Source: an uncultured Bacilli bacterium
GTDB lineage: Bacteria; Bacillota_I; Bacilli_A; ML615J-28; CAG-313
Assembly (NCBI GenBank): GCA_904501965.1
Contig: CAJGCS010000014.1
Span: 1 to 13,599 of the forward strand
Direction: 5' to 3'
DNA: 13,599 nucleotides
The position numbers and the translations under genes are program-made. Every line of letters begins with the position of its first letter. The stretch's first letter is position 1. A model generated the notes under the pieces. It ran no database searches. It was given only the letters and a program-made list of their open reading frames with translations, and was not told the origin of the DNA. This document shows, piece by piece, positions 6,800 to 13,599 of the stretch.

Positions 6800-9223
6800 T
6801 TAATCTCTTTCTACTTCTTCCATTACGAAGCATTCAATGATATCGCCTACTTTAATATCATTAAAGTTTTCAATAGTAATACCACATTCATAACCTGATT
6901 TAACTTCTTTAACATCATCTTTAAATCTACGTAATCCTGCCATACGACCAGTATAAATTACAATACTATCACGGATTAATCTCACACCACTGTTTCTAAC
7001 AATAGTACCTGATGTAACATAACTACCTGCAATTGTACCAATTTTACTAACTTTGAAGATTTCTCTAACTTCTGCTTGACCTGAGATTTTTTCTTCAAAT
7101 ACAGGATCTAACATACCTTTAACTGCTTTTTCGATATCTTCTTGAAGTTTATAGATAATGTTATATAATCTTATTTCAATACCTTTTTCTTTTGCAAGAT
7201 CAGTAATATTAGATTGAGGACGAATATTAAAACCAACAATGATAGCATTAGATGCAACAGCTAAACTAATATCATTATCTGTAATACCACCAACACGAGC
7301 ACCAATAACATTAATCTTTGTACCTTCAATTTCAATCTTAGAAAGTAATCCTTTAATAGCTTCAATTGAACCTTGAACGTCACATTTAATAATTAAATTA
7401 AGTTCTTTTAGGTCTTTGTTTTCTTGATTTTTAAATACTTCATTTAATGATACTGTTTTACCAACACCCATTTCATCATTAAACTTGTTATAAGCACGAG
7501 TTTCAGCAATAGCTTTTGCTTGACGTTCATCATTAATTGCCATGAATTTTTCACCAGCAAAAGGAACTTCAACAAGCCCTGTAATTTCTACTGGTTTAGC
7601 AGGTCCTGCAAGTTTAACTTGTTTACCATATTCATCACTCATCGCTCTTACTTTACCATAAGTATTACCAACAACAATAACGTCACCAACTTTTAAAGTA
7701 CCATTTTGAACTAGAAGTGTTGCAACTGGTCCACGTCCTTTATCAAGTTTAGCTTCAATTACTGTACCTACACCTAAACGATTTGGATTAGCTTTATATT
7801 CTTTTAATTCAGCAGATAAAATAACCATTTCAAGAAGTTCATCTACACCCATACCAGTTAAACCTGAAATTGGAACAAAGATTGTATCTCCACCCCATTC
7901 TTCAGCAAGTAAGTTATATTCTGTTAATTCTTGTTTAATTCTATCAGCAGATACACCTGGTTTATCCATCTTAGATACTGCAACAATAATTGGAACACCT
8001 GCAGCTTGAGCATGTTCGATAGCTTCTTTTGTTTGAGGCATAACACCATCATCAGCAGCAACAACTAAGATTACGATATCTGTGATTTGAGCACCACGAG
8101 CACGCATTTCTGTGAATGCAGCATGCCCTGGAGTATCAATAAATGTAATTAATTTACCGCTTTTTTCTACTTGGTATGCACCAATATGTTGTGTAATACC
8201 ACCAGCTTCACCTTTAACTACGTAACTGCCTCTAATAGCATCAAGTAAAGTTGTTTTACCATGGTCAACGTGGCCCATAATTGTAACGATTGCAGGACGA
8301 GGAAGTAAATCTTCTTCACTGTCAACAAATGCCATTTCATCGAAACGGATTAAGTCAGTAATTGTTTTATCTTTTAATTCGTAATCATATTCAATAGCAA
8401 TTAATTCTGCAGTTTCTCTATCTAATGCATTAGTTGCACTTGCCATAATACCCATTGAAGTAAATAGTTTTTTAACAAGTTCTGTTACACCAATATGCAT
8501 TGCTTCAGCAACTTCCATTACTGTCATACCTTTTTCGTAATATAAAACGTGATCTTCAATAACTTCTTCTCTTGGAATATTACTTGTTCTTGATTCTACA
8601 TTTTTATTACGTTTGTTTTTATTACTATTTTTCTTACGTCCTTTAATAACGTCTTCTTGGTTGCTCTTTTTCTTTGCAGGTTTAGATGCTTGATAAGAAT
8701 CATCTTCTAAGAAATCTTGATATTTATTTAATGTTTCTTCATCAATTCTTGGAATAATTTCTTCAGCTTCTTCAAGGAAAGATTTCTTGATTGCTTCTTT
8801 CTTTGGATCAACCACCACTTCTTTTTTAACAACTGGTTTTACAGTTTGTTTATTTTCTTGAACAAATTTCTTTTCTTGAACTACTTTTTGTGCTTGTTCA
8901 ACTTTCTTTTCTTGAACTACTTTTTGTTCTTTAACATGGTTTAATTCATTTGCAGGTTTTTGTACTGGCTTATTTGTATTTTTTTGTTCATTTTGTTTTT
9001 GAGCAGCTTTTGTTGCGATGTTTACAGCTGGTTTTGGAGCTACCTTAGGTTTAGCAGTTTTGAATGGATATGGAATATTATATCTTTTTGCTAGTTTCTT
9101 TTCAACATCTTTTTCAACAAATGTTTCTTCTCCATTAGAAGTATCAATACCAACGTTTGGTAATATATTTAATAACTCTTGAACGGGAGTTTTAAAAATT
9201 ACAGCTAATTCTTTAACCTTCAT
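6800..9223 (-). CDS. infB: Translation initiation factor IF-2
   Basis: The initiation GTPase that brings fMet-tRNA to the 30S subunit and joins the subunits; 807 residues. In order: a first IF2_N module (1-50); a low-complexity K/Q/V/P/E linker (about 55-210) with a tandem 12-residue repeat; a second IF2_N module (about 226-278); the G domain with G1 GHVDHGKT (317-324), G2 GGITQHIGAY, G3 DTPGH (363-367), G4 SKMD (417-420), G5 SGL (453-455); then domain II, the alpha-helical/III region (CDVQGSIEAI) and the C-terminal tRNA-binding domain. G4 has Ser where Asn of NKxD is usual. ATG 9223 overlaps the end of ylxQ by 11 bases and has AAAGAGGTG 7 bases upstream. It is the largest gene of the nusA-infB operon. 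Confidence 0.98.
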   Translation of the reverse strand: MKVKELAVIFKTPVQELLNILPNVGIDTSNGEETFVEKDVEKKLAKRYNIPYPFKTAKPKVAPKPAVNIATKAAQKQNEQKNTNKPVQKPANELNHVKEQKVVQEKKVEQAQKVVQEKKFVQENKQTVKPVVKKEVVVDPKKEAIKKSFLEEAEEIIPRIDEETLNKYQDFLEDDSYQASKPAKKKSNQEDVIKGRKKNSNKNKRNKNVESRTSNIPREEVIEDHVLYYEKGMTVMEVAEAMHIGVTELVKKLFTSMGIMASATNALDRETAELIAIEYDYELKDKTITDLIRFDEMAFVDSEEDLLPRPAIVTIMGHVDHGKTTLLDAIRGSYVVKGEAGGITQHIGAYQVEKSGKLITFIDTPGHAAFTEMRARGAQITDIVILVVAADDGVMPQTKEAIEHAQAAGVPIIVAVSKMDKPGVSADRIKQELTEYNLLAEEWGGDTIFVPISGLTGMGVDELLEMVILSAELKEYKANPNRLGVGTVIEAKLDKGRGPVATLLVQNGTLKVGDVIVVGNTYGKVRAMSDEYGKQVKLAGPAKPVEITGLVEVPFAGEKFMAINDERQAKAIAETRAYNKFNDEMGVGKTVSLNEVFKNQENKDLKELNLIIKCDVQGSIEAIKGLLSKIEIEGTKINVIGARVGGITDNDISLAVASNAIIVGFNIRPQSNITDLAKEKGIEIRLYNIIYKLQEDIEKAVKGMLDPVFEEKISGQAEVREIFKVSKIGTIAGSYVTSGTIVRNSGVRLIRDSIVIYTGRMAGLRRFKDDVKEVKSGYECGITIENFNDIKVGDIIECFVMEEVERD
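8867..8927. repeat. 36-base-period direct repeat within infB linker
   Basis: A 25-base segment at 8867-8891 recurs exactly at 8903-8927, an offset of 36 bases (12 codons). It encodes the repeated VVQEKK blocks at residues about 102-125 of IF2. The period keeps the frame, so copy number can vary without breaking the gene. Confidence 0.8.
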
Positions 9224-9530
9224 TATTAGTCACCTCTTTCAATTCTTTCATAATTGCTTTTTTAAATCCAATATCATTAATTGCAATTACTTTTATATTT
9301 TGCTCACCTAATGAATGTGAAAGTTCATCAGTTGAGAATTTTGTAATAACAGGAATATTATAAAATGCTCCTTTTTTTGTTACTTTTTCAATTGTTGCAA
9401 GACTTGCATCGTTTGCAACAAACATAATATGTGTTTGTTTAGATCTTAAATTTTTCAAAACAGCATCTGTACCTTGAACAAGTTTTCCGGCTCTTTTTGA
9501 AAGTCCTAAATAATTTAATACTTTACTCAA
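9213..9530 (-). CDS. ylxQ: YlxQ, L7Ae/L30e-family RNA-binding protein
   Basis: A 105-residue member of the L7Ae/L30e/S12e family. The Bacilli YlxQ branch binds kink-turn RNA and is placed between ylxR and infB across Bacillota. Seen: LNYLGLSKRAGKLVQGTDAVLKNL, the conserved basic N-terminal RNA-contact segment, and IMFVANDAS followed by KKGAFYNIPV, which form the alpha-beta-alpha core. No ATG is available near the N-terminus. The start is TTG 9530, two bases after the ylxR stop, and the MSKVLNYLGL N-terminus matches the family. The nearest SD (GGAG, inside the ylxR end) is 13 bases away, so efficient initiation probably relies on coupling with ylxR. The 3' end overlaps infB by 11 bases. Confidence 0.92.
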   Translation of the reverse strand: MSKVLNYLGLSKRAGKLVQGTDAVLKNLRSKQTHIMFVANDASLATIEKVTKKGAFYNIPVITKFSTDELSHSLGEQNIKVIAINDIGFKKAIMKELKEVTNNEG

Positions 9531-9532
9531 AG

Positions 9533-9808
9533 TTATTTATTTTCTCCTTCAATTAATGAAAGTAATTCATCGTATATTTCATTTGGAACTTGTACTTCAA
9601 GGTGTCGATCAAATATTTTTTTCTTTCTAGCAGTTTCAATGGCAGATTTATTTTTAGAAACATATGCGCCATGTCCTCTAACTTTACCTGTTAAGTCAAC
9701 TACTACACTTCCTTCGGGTGTACGAACAATTCTAAACATTTCCATTTTTGGAAATTGTTCATTTGTTACGATACATTTTCTTAGCGGTATCTTTTTTTGT
9801 TTTATCAT
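9533..9808 (-). CDS. ylxR: YlxR (DUF448) nucleoid/RNA-binding protein
   Basis: A 91-residue DUF448 protein, a small basic nucleic-acid-binding fold found between nusA and infB; some members act as transcription regulators. Seen: KKIPLRKCIVTNE, the family signature with its cysteine, FRIVRTPEG, and the KVRGHGAYV segment (usually GRGAY). ATG 9808 was chosen because it gives MIKQKKIPLRKC, matching the N-terminus of B. subtilis YlxR as I recall it (MNKHKKIPLRKC). A GTG at 9817 would add three residues, but its AGGAA abuts the codon directly. The stop lies two bases from the ylxQ start. Confidence 0.93.
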   Translation of the reverse strand: MIKQKKIPLRKCIVTNEQFPKMEMFRIVRTPEGSVVVDLTGKVRGHGAYVSKNKSAIETARKKKIFDRHLEVQVPNEIYDELLSLIEGENK

Positions 9809-9820
9809 TTTTACCACTTC

Positions 9821-10897
9821 CTAGTGTACATTTGGTTTAAATCTAATTTCTTCTCTATAAGCTGCTGTTTCGTCTTTGATGTCAATCTTCCAACCAGTTG
9901 TTTGTGAAGCTAGACGAGCATTTTGTCCACCTTTACCAATTGCAAGAGAGAATTGTTGATCTGGAACAATAACGATTGAACGTTTTTCTTCTTCATTTAC
10001 AAGGACTGAAATTACTTTTGCAGGAGTTAATGCTTCCGCAATTAATTGAACTGGATCATCTTTCCATTCAAAGATATCAATTCTTTCACCATTTAATGCA
10101 TCATTAATTTGTTTAATACGTCCACCGTTTAAACCAACACATGCACCTTTAGCATCAACGTTGATATTATTTGATTTAATACCAATTTTTGTTCTGCTTC
10201 CTGGTTCACGAGCAAGAGCAATAATTTCTACTGTACCATTTTGAATTTCAGGAATATACATTTCAAATAAACGTTTAATTAATTCTTTATTATTTCTTGA
10301 AACAAATACTTTAGGTCCTTTACCAGTTTCTTCAACTTTTGTAATAGCTACTTTCATTGGAGCACCTGGTTCACATGATTCACCTGGTAATGTTTCTTCA
10401 ACAGGCATAAATGAATGAACTCCCATACCAATATCTAAAATAACAACTTTATCTGTTCTTTTTACAATAGTAGCTGTAACCATTTCATTTTCACGTTCTT
10501 TGAAGTATTCGAATGCTCGTTTGCCACCTAATTCTTTTAAGTTTTGAATAAAGATTTGTTTGAAACGAGCTGCACCTTTTCTTCCGATACTTGCAAAGTT
10601 AACTTCAGTTTTTATTTCTGAACCAACTCTAACACGTGCACGAATTTCTTTTGCTTCTTCTAAAGTGATTTGACCATCAATACCTTCTGGATCAATTTCA
10701 GATACTACATGAAAGATATTATAAATTCTTACCTTTTTTTGTTCATCATTGAATTCAACAACAATTTCACCTTTAGCACCTTCTAATTGACAAGCTTTAA
10801 TAAGTGCTACTTCAACTGCTTTTTTAACGTCTTCAATTTCTAGATGACGTTCATTTGCGATAACTTCTAATTGTTCATAAAATGCTTTTGTAATCAT
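9821..10897 (-). CDS. nusA: Transcription termination/antitermination factor NusA
   Basis: An RNA polymerase-bound factor that promotes pausing and hairpin-dependent termination; 358 residues, the short Bacillota form without C-terminal acidic repeats. In order: N-terminal polymerase-binding domain (1-about 128), S1 domain (about 137-201, DKVVILDIGMGVHSFMPVEE), KH1 (about 205-275, with CVGLNGGRI 253-261) and KH2 (about 285-345, with IGKGGQN 320-326). The start ATG 10897 has AGAGGAAGAG just upstream and follows rimP by 14 bases. It ends shortly before ylxR. In B. subtilis NusA attenuates its own operon; the leader hairpin at 11409-11431 is a candidate site for the same control here (inference). 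Confidence 0.98.
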   Translation of the reverse strand: MITKAFYEQLEVIANERHLEIEDVKKAVEVALIKACQLEGAKGEIVVEFNDEQKKVRIYNIFHVVSEIDPEGIDGQITLEEAKEIRARVRVGSEIKTEVNFASIGRKGAARFKQIFIQNLKELGGKRAFEYFKERENEMVTATIVKRTDKVVILDIGMGVHSFMPVEETLPGESCEPGAPMKVAITKVEETGKGPKVFVSRNNKELIKRLFEMYIPEIQNGTVEIIALAREPGSRTKIGIKSNNINVDAKGACVGLNGGRIKQINDALNGERIDIFEWKDDPVQLIAEALTPAKVISVLVNEEEKRSIVIVPDQQFSLAIGKGGQNARLASQTTGWKIDIKDETAAYREEIRFKPNVH

Positions 10898-10911
10898 ATT
10901 CTCTTCCTCTT

Positions 10912-11388
10912 TTAAAATTTTACTGCTAATCTTATTTTAGCTATTTTTTCTTTTGGAACTATAAAAGTCTTCTTAGCACCTTTTATAAATCCTTTTACAA
11001 CTAATTCGTTTTCTTTATTTTCTTCTAAATGACCATATAGTTCATCTTGGTTAAAAGCTGATTCTATTTTTTCAGTCATTTTAACATATATATATTTACC
11101 AATTGCTTTATTATAATCATCTTCAGATTCTAAACTTCTTTCAACCCCTGGGGTTGTTACCTCTAGATAAGAATCATCTGGGAGATAATCATTTACAAGA
11201 TCTAAAATTTGTTCATTGATCTTTGCAACAAGATCAATATCTAAAGTAAATGTCTTCGGGTCGTCAATTATTACTTGAGCAATTACTGCTCCAAACTCAA
11301 CAACTTTTTTTACATCTACTAAAATTAAACCATATTCTTCAACAACTGGTTTACTTAACTCTTTAATTTTTTCTAAATAATTTTCCAT
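10912..11388 (-). CDS. rimP: Ribosome maturation factor RimP
   Basis: A 158-residue factor needed for early 30S assembly (S12 incorporation). Seen: the N-terminal alpha/beta domain with GLILVDVKKV, the PDDSYLEVTTPGVERSLES signature (family: LEVSSPGxxRPL), and a C-terminal SH3-like domain (GKYIYVKM ... VPKEKIAKIRLAVKF). ATG 11388 has GGAG 8 bases upstream and gives the usual length. The frame continues upstream, and a TTG at 11424 has a stronger AAAGGAG 5 bases before it; it would add 12 residues (through the leader hairpin) that do not look conserved. This is the first gene of the operon. Confidence 0.96.
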   Translation of the reverse strand: MENYLEKIKELSKPVVEEYGLILVDVKKVVEFGAVIAQVIIDDPKTFTLDIDLVAKINEQILDLVNDYLPDDSYLEVTTPGVERSLESEDDYNKAIGKYIYVKMTEKIESAFNQDELYGHLEENKENELVVKGFIKGAKKTFIVPKEKIAKIRLAVKF

Positions 11389-11408
11389 TTTTAATACTCC
11401 GTATAAAA

Positions 11409-11431
11409 AGCGAGCCCTTATCAAGCTCACT
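11409..11431 (-). terminator. Candidate leader attenuator upstream of rimP-nusA
   Basis: On the minus strand AGTGAGC (11431-11425) pairs with GCTCGCT (11415-11409), including one G-U pair, around a 9-base loop that could add two more G-U pairs. TTTTT (11409-11405) follows at once. It lies about 20 bases after the predicted transcription start and before the rimP ATG, and is the most GC-rich spot in the intergenic region. The strong AAAGGAG (11436-11430) overlaps the left arm, so a bound ribosome would block folding. The structure was folded by eye only. Confidence 0.55.
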
Positions 11432-11436
11432 CCTTT
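11430..11436 (-). promoter_or_regulatory. Strong upstream Shine-Dalgarno in the rimP leader
   Basis: AAAGGAG on the minus strand, 5 bases before TTG 11424, which is in frame with rimP. It competes with the GGAG site serving ATG 11388 and overlaps the leader hairpin. It may decide an alternative, longer rimP product or serve attenuation. Confidence 0.5.
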
Positions 11437-11458
11437 CTTTCAATATTAATCTATTACT

Positions 11459-11487
11459 ATTGTATCATATTTTAAACAAATAGTCAA
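11459..11487 (-). promoter_or_regulatory. Promoter of the rimP-nusA-infB operon
   Basis: On the minus strand there is TTGACT (11487-11482), a 17-base spacer, and TACAAT (11464-11459) preceded by TG one base away. Predicted transcription starts near 11452, giving a leader of about 64 bases that contains the hairpin at 11409-11431. Confidence 0.8.
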
Positions 11488-11566
11488 ATAATAAATCTAT
11501 AAGTTTAATATTTTATTAGACTAAACCTATTATTTCCTAAAAATAATATTATTATTCTATTTATTA

Positions 11567-12259
11567 TTAACTAAGTATTTGTTTTTTTATTTTTGAAACA
11601 AATAAATATGCAAGCGGTGTTGCAAATAATGCTTCAATTCCAAGTTTAATACCATATTGGATTAATATCATTATTACTAGTTCATTAATATCAATAACAC
11701 CTAAAAAGGCAATAAGTAAAAATACTGTTGTGTCTAAAAAATGTCCAACAACTGAACTACCAATTGTTCTAATCCACAAATACTTTCCTTTTGTCCATTT
11801 TTTAATTTTTTCTAAAACAAATGAATTAGAAAACTCTCCAATAATAAATGCAACAAGCGAAGCAATAAGTATTCTTGGTGTTTGTAAAAAAACTGTTTTA
11901 TAAGCATCAGAAATAACTTCTTGATCACTTGATGTTGGTAAAATAATACCTAAACTAGTAAAAGCTATAAAAAATACATTGCACAGTAAAGTAATAAAAA
12001 TTACTTTTCTTGCAGTTTTAAAACCCCATACTTCAGTTAAAATGTCTCCAAGCATATATGTCAAAGGGAATATTAATGTTCCATTATCTAGAAATGGTAT
12101 GTTAAAAACATTAAGAATTTTTACAGACATAACATTAGAGGTAATGTAACACGCAATAAGCAAACCAACAACAATTACAAAATACATTGTTGCTTTAGAC
12201 ATTACTATACTTTGTTTCTCCTGGTTTTTTCTAGGGTTGTCCAGCACCTGTTTTTTCAT
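11567..12259 (-). CDS. Queuosine precursor transporter, VUT/YhhQ family (COG1738)
   Basis: An integral membrane importer for a 7-deazaguanine precursor (queuine, preQ0 or preQ1) used to make queuosine in tRNA; 230 residues, usual family length. Seen: about six membrane helices after a 20-residue polar, basic N-terminus, the family block PLTYMLGDILTEVWGFKTARKVIF (D72, E76), and the segment FSNSFVLEKIKKW ... RTIGSSVVGHFLDTTVF with H173 and D176. The start ATG 12259 has AAAGGAAT upstream. It is a single gene, divergent from the nucleoside kinase, with no queuosine-synthesis genes nearby, which fits salvage rather than synthesis. I see no preQ1 riboswitch in its AT-rich leader and no convincing terminator after it. 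The exact substrate cannot be read from the sequence. Confidence 0.88.
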   Translation of the reverse strand: MKKQVLDNPRKNQEKQSIVMSKATMYFVIVVGLLIACYITSNVMSVKILNVFNIPFLDNGTLIFPLTYMLGDILTEVWGFKTARKVIFITLLCNVFFIAFTSLGIILPTSSDQEVISDAYKTVFLQTPRILIASLVAFIIGEFSNSFVLEKIKKWTKGKYLWIRTIGSSVVGHFLDTTVFLLIAFLGVIDINELVIMILIQYGIKLGIEALFATPLAYLFVSKIKKQILS

Positions 12260-12310
12260 TTTAATTCCTTTCTTAAAATAAAATATTTGTTATATAAAAT
12301 AACATTATAT

Positions 12311-12339
12311 ATTATAACATTATTTTAACTTTTTTTCAT
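12311..12339 (-). promoter_or_regulatory. Promoter of the queuosine-precursor transporter gene
   Basis: On the minus strand TATAAT (12316-12311) with TG one base upstream, and a weak -35 ATGAAA (12339-12334) at 17 bases. The weak -35 with an extended -10 fits an extended-10 promoter. A second TATAAT lies at 12309-12304. Bases 12308-12328 are identical to 2451-2471 at the tatD promoter. Confidence 0.6.
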
Positions 12340-12366
12340 TTTTAATGATATTTTTTAATTATTTAC

Positions 12367-12395
12367 TTGATATTTTTTATTTTTTAGCATACAAT
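12367..12395 (+). promoter_or_regulatory. Promoter of the nucleoside kinase gene
   Basis: TTGATA (12367-12372), a 17-base T-rich spacer, and TACAAT (12390-12395). It is followed by AAAGGAGG (12403-12410) 8 bases before ATG 12419, leaving a very short leader. Confidence 0.75.
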
Positions 12396-12418
12396 ATTTT
12401 TAAAAGGAGGATAAAAAA

Positions 12419-13599
12419 ATGATAAAAGTTAATTTTCAAAATAAAGAATTAACTGTTGAAGAAGGAACACGTGTTCTTGATTTAATAGATGATTCGAATA
12501 AGACTGATTATTTAATTTGTGAAATTAATGACTTAGTAAAAGAACTGGATCGTCCTCTTACAAATAATGCAAAGGTAGAATTATTTGGCATTGAACATTT
12601 AGAAGGAGGAAAAGCATACGAAACAACTCTTAGATATATTGTAGCTATGGCGTTTCATAATCTTTATCCTGATCTTACTATTCGTTTTAGCTATAATGTT
12701 TCAAGATCAATTTTTTGTGAAATTCAAGGCTTAAATCATCATATTAGTCAAATAGCTGAAAACATCCAAAAAGAAGTAAAAAGAATAATTGAATTAAACT
12801 TACCTATAAAAAGAATAACAATAAGTGTAGCGGAAGCTACAGAAATTTATAAAAAGTTCAATCATAAAGACAAAACAGCTATTTTAAAATTTAGACCTGA
12901 ACAAATTGTTCATTTATATAAGTGTGGTGACTACTATAATTATTTACACAACTATATGGCGCCGTCAACAGGATGCATAAAAACATATACTATTAAACCG
13001 TATGGTCATGGTATTATTTTACAATATCCAAGAAATGAATTAGATGGCGAAATTCCTCATTTTGTTGAAGAAGCAACATTTGGAAAGACTTTAATGAAAG
13101 CATATAGTTGGGGGATAAAAACACAAACCCAAACAATTGTAGATGTAAACAAAAAGATTGAAACAATACCAAGAGACTTTGTTCAAATGTGTGAAGCAAG
13201 ACATAATAAACAACTTGCAGAACTTGGCGATAATATTGAAAAAGATATTCAAAATATTCGTCTTATTTGTATTGCTGGACCGAGTTCAAGTGGCAAAACA
13301 ACATTCTGCAATCGCTTAAGAGTTGAACTTCTTTCAAGAGGAATTAAGCCTGTTATGATTTCAATGGATGATTACTATTACACAAAACCAGAAATTTCTA
13401 AAATTCAGGGAAAACCTATTGGAGAACTTGATTTAGAACATATTAATACTCTTGATATTGATTTATTTAATAAAAACTTATTTGATTTAATTAATGGTGA
13501 AGAAGTTGCTCTTCCAAGATACAATTTTGTAACTGGAAAAAGAGAAGATGGTGAAATATTAAAAGTTGATTCTAATTCACCTATTATTATTGAAGGTAT
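12419..13599 (+). CDS. TGS/ThrRS-like nucleoside (uridine) kinase, 3' end beyond window
   Basis: 393 codons are visible with no stop, so the gene runs off the right edge. In order: a TGS/ubiquitin-like domain (1-about 60, KVNFQNKELTVEEGTRVLDLI); a region like the second additional (editing-associated) domain of threonyl-tRNA synthetase (about 65-225, with YKCGDYYNYLHNYMAPSTG); and a P-loop kinase of the uridine kinase/phosphoribulokinase type, with Walker A GPSSSGKTT (287-295), SMDDYY (315-320) and the start of the lid region (LPRYNF). This three-part layout is a known clostridial/Bacilli nucleoside kinase type of about 550 residues, likely phosphorylating uridine or cytidine with ATP or GTP in the cytoplasm. 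ATG 12419 is fixed by AAAGGAGG 8 bases upstream. It is divergent from the transporter gene, and the ligand of the front domains is unknown. Confidence 0.88.
   Translation, partial: MIKVNFQNKELTVEEGTRVLDLIDDSNKTDYLICEINDLVKELDRPLTNNAKVELFGIEHLEGGKAYETTLRYIVAMAFHNLYPDLTIRFSYNVSRSIFCEIQGLNHHISQIAENIQKEVKRIIELNLPIKRITISVAEATEIYKKFNHKDKTAILKFRPEQIVHLYKCGDYYNYLHNYMAPSTGCIKTYTIKPYGHGIILQYPRNELDGEIPHFVEEATFGKTLMKAYSWGIKTQTQTIVDVNKKIETIPRDFVQMCEARHNKQLAELGDNIEKDIQNIRLICIAGPSSSGKTTFCNRLRVELLSRGIKPVMISMDDYYYTKPEISKIQGKPIGELDLEHINTLDIDLFNKNLFDLINGEEVALPRYNFVTGKREDGEILKVDSNSPIIIEG

Noticed and set aside
11542..11553. AATAATATTATT palindrome followed by T-run as a terminator after the transporter gene
   Set aside because: The stem is only A-T pairs and a perfect palindrome leaves no stable loop, so it is too weak to call.
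11389..11566. tRNA gene in the nusA operon leader, as in some Proteobacteria
   Set aside because: No cloverleaf, TTCGA loop or CCA end is visible on either strand.
12260..12310. preQ1 or other riboswitch before the transporter
   Set aside because: The stretch is almost pure A/T with no G/C-containing stems and no preQ1 consensus by eye.
12295..12328. AT-rich imperfect palindrome as a replication origin or attachment site
   Set aside because: It coincides with promoter elements, there are no DnaA-box-like repeats or flanking integrase, and such repeats are expected by chance in DNA this AT-rich.

Overview
The window is AT-rich chromosomal DNA. It suggests a low-GC, walled Bacillota/Bacilli-type organism, possibly an uncultured relative of the Erysipelotrichales or RF39 groups; that placement is inference. 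The supporting evidence is a class A penicillin-binding protein (so peptidoglycan is made), the Bacilli-type order rimP-nusA-ylxR-ylxQ-infB-rbfA, AAGGAGG ribosome binding sites, and standard code use (UGA is a stop and Trp is UGG, so this is not the Mycoplasma code). No tRNA, rRNA, CRISPR array or insertion sequence was seen.

Layout. Bases 1-810 (+) hold the C-terminal part of a class A PBP, which converges through a shared hairpin on a tatD/trypsin-like lipoprotein pair (863-2423, -). Next come two small three-helix membrane proteins of unknown function (2526-3391, -). Bases 3475-11388 are a nearly unbroken minus-strand block read right to left: rimP, nusA, ylxR, ylxQ, infB, rbfA, a hairpin, uvrC, a 74-residue GerE-type regulator, and a DEDDh exonuclease with an unrecognised N-terminal domain. 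Upstream of it are a VUT/YhhQ-type queuosine-precursor transporter (11567-12259, -) and, divergent from it, the first 393 codons of a TGS/ThrRS-like nucleoside kinase (12419 to the right edge, +). No gene-free gap exceeds about 180 bases.

How the genes work together. The rimP-to-rbfA block makes 30S maturation factors (RimP, RbfA), the elongation/termination factor NusA, the small RNA-binding proteins YlxR and YlxQ, and initiation factor IF2. Its short leader carries a candidate intrinsic terminator between promoter and start codon, as expected if NusA controls its own operon. The hairpin after rbfA has a weak U-tract, and little room is left for a uvrC promoter, so the repair nuclease, GerE-like regulator and exonuclease may be partly expressed by read-through.

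The observations most worth checking are the rimP leader attenuator and its competing start codons, the GerE-like regulator between uvrC and the exonuclease, the SKMD replacement of the NKxD motif in IF2, the novel N-terminal module of the exonuclease, and an extended -10 promoter signature shared by all four minus-strand promoters. Nothing here is clearly an unknown multi-gene system; most of the window is conserved core genome.
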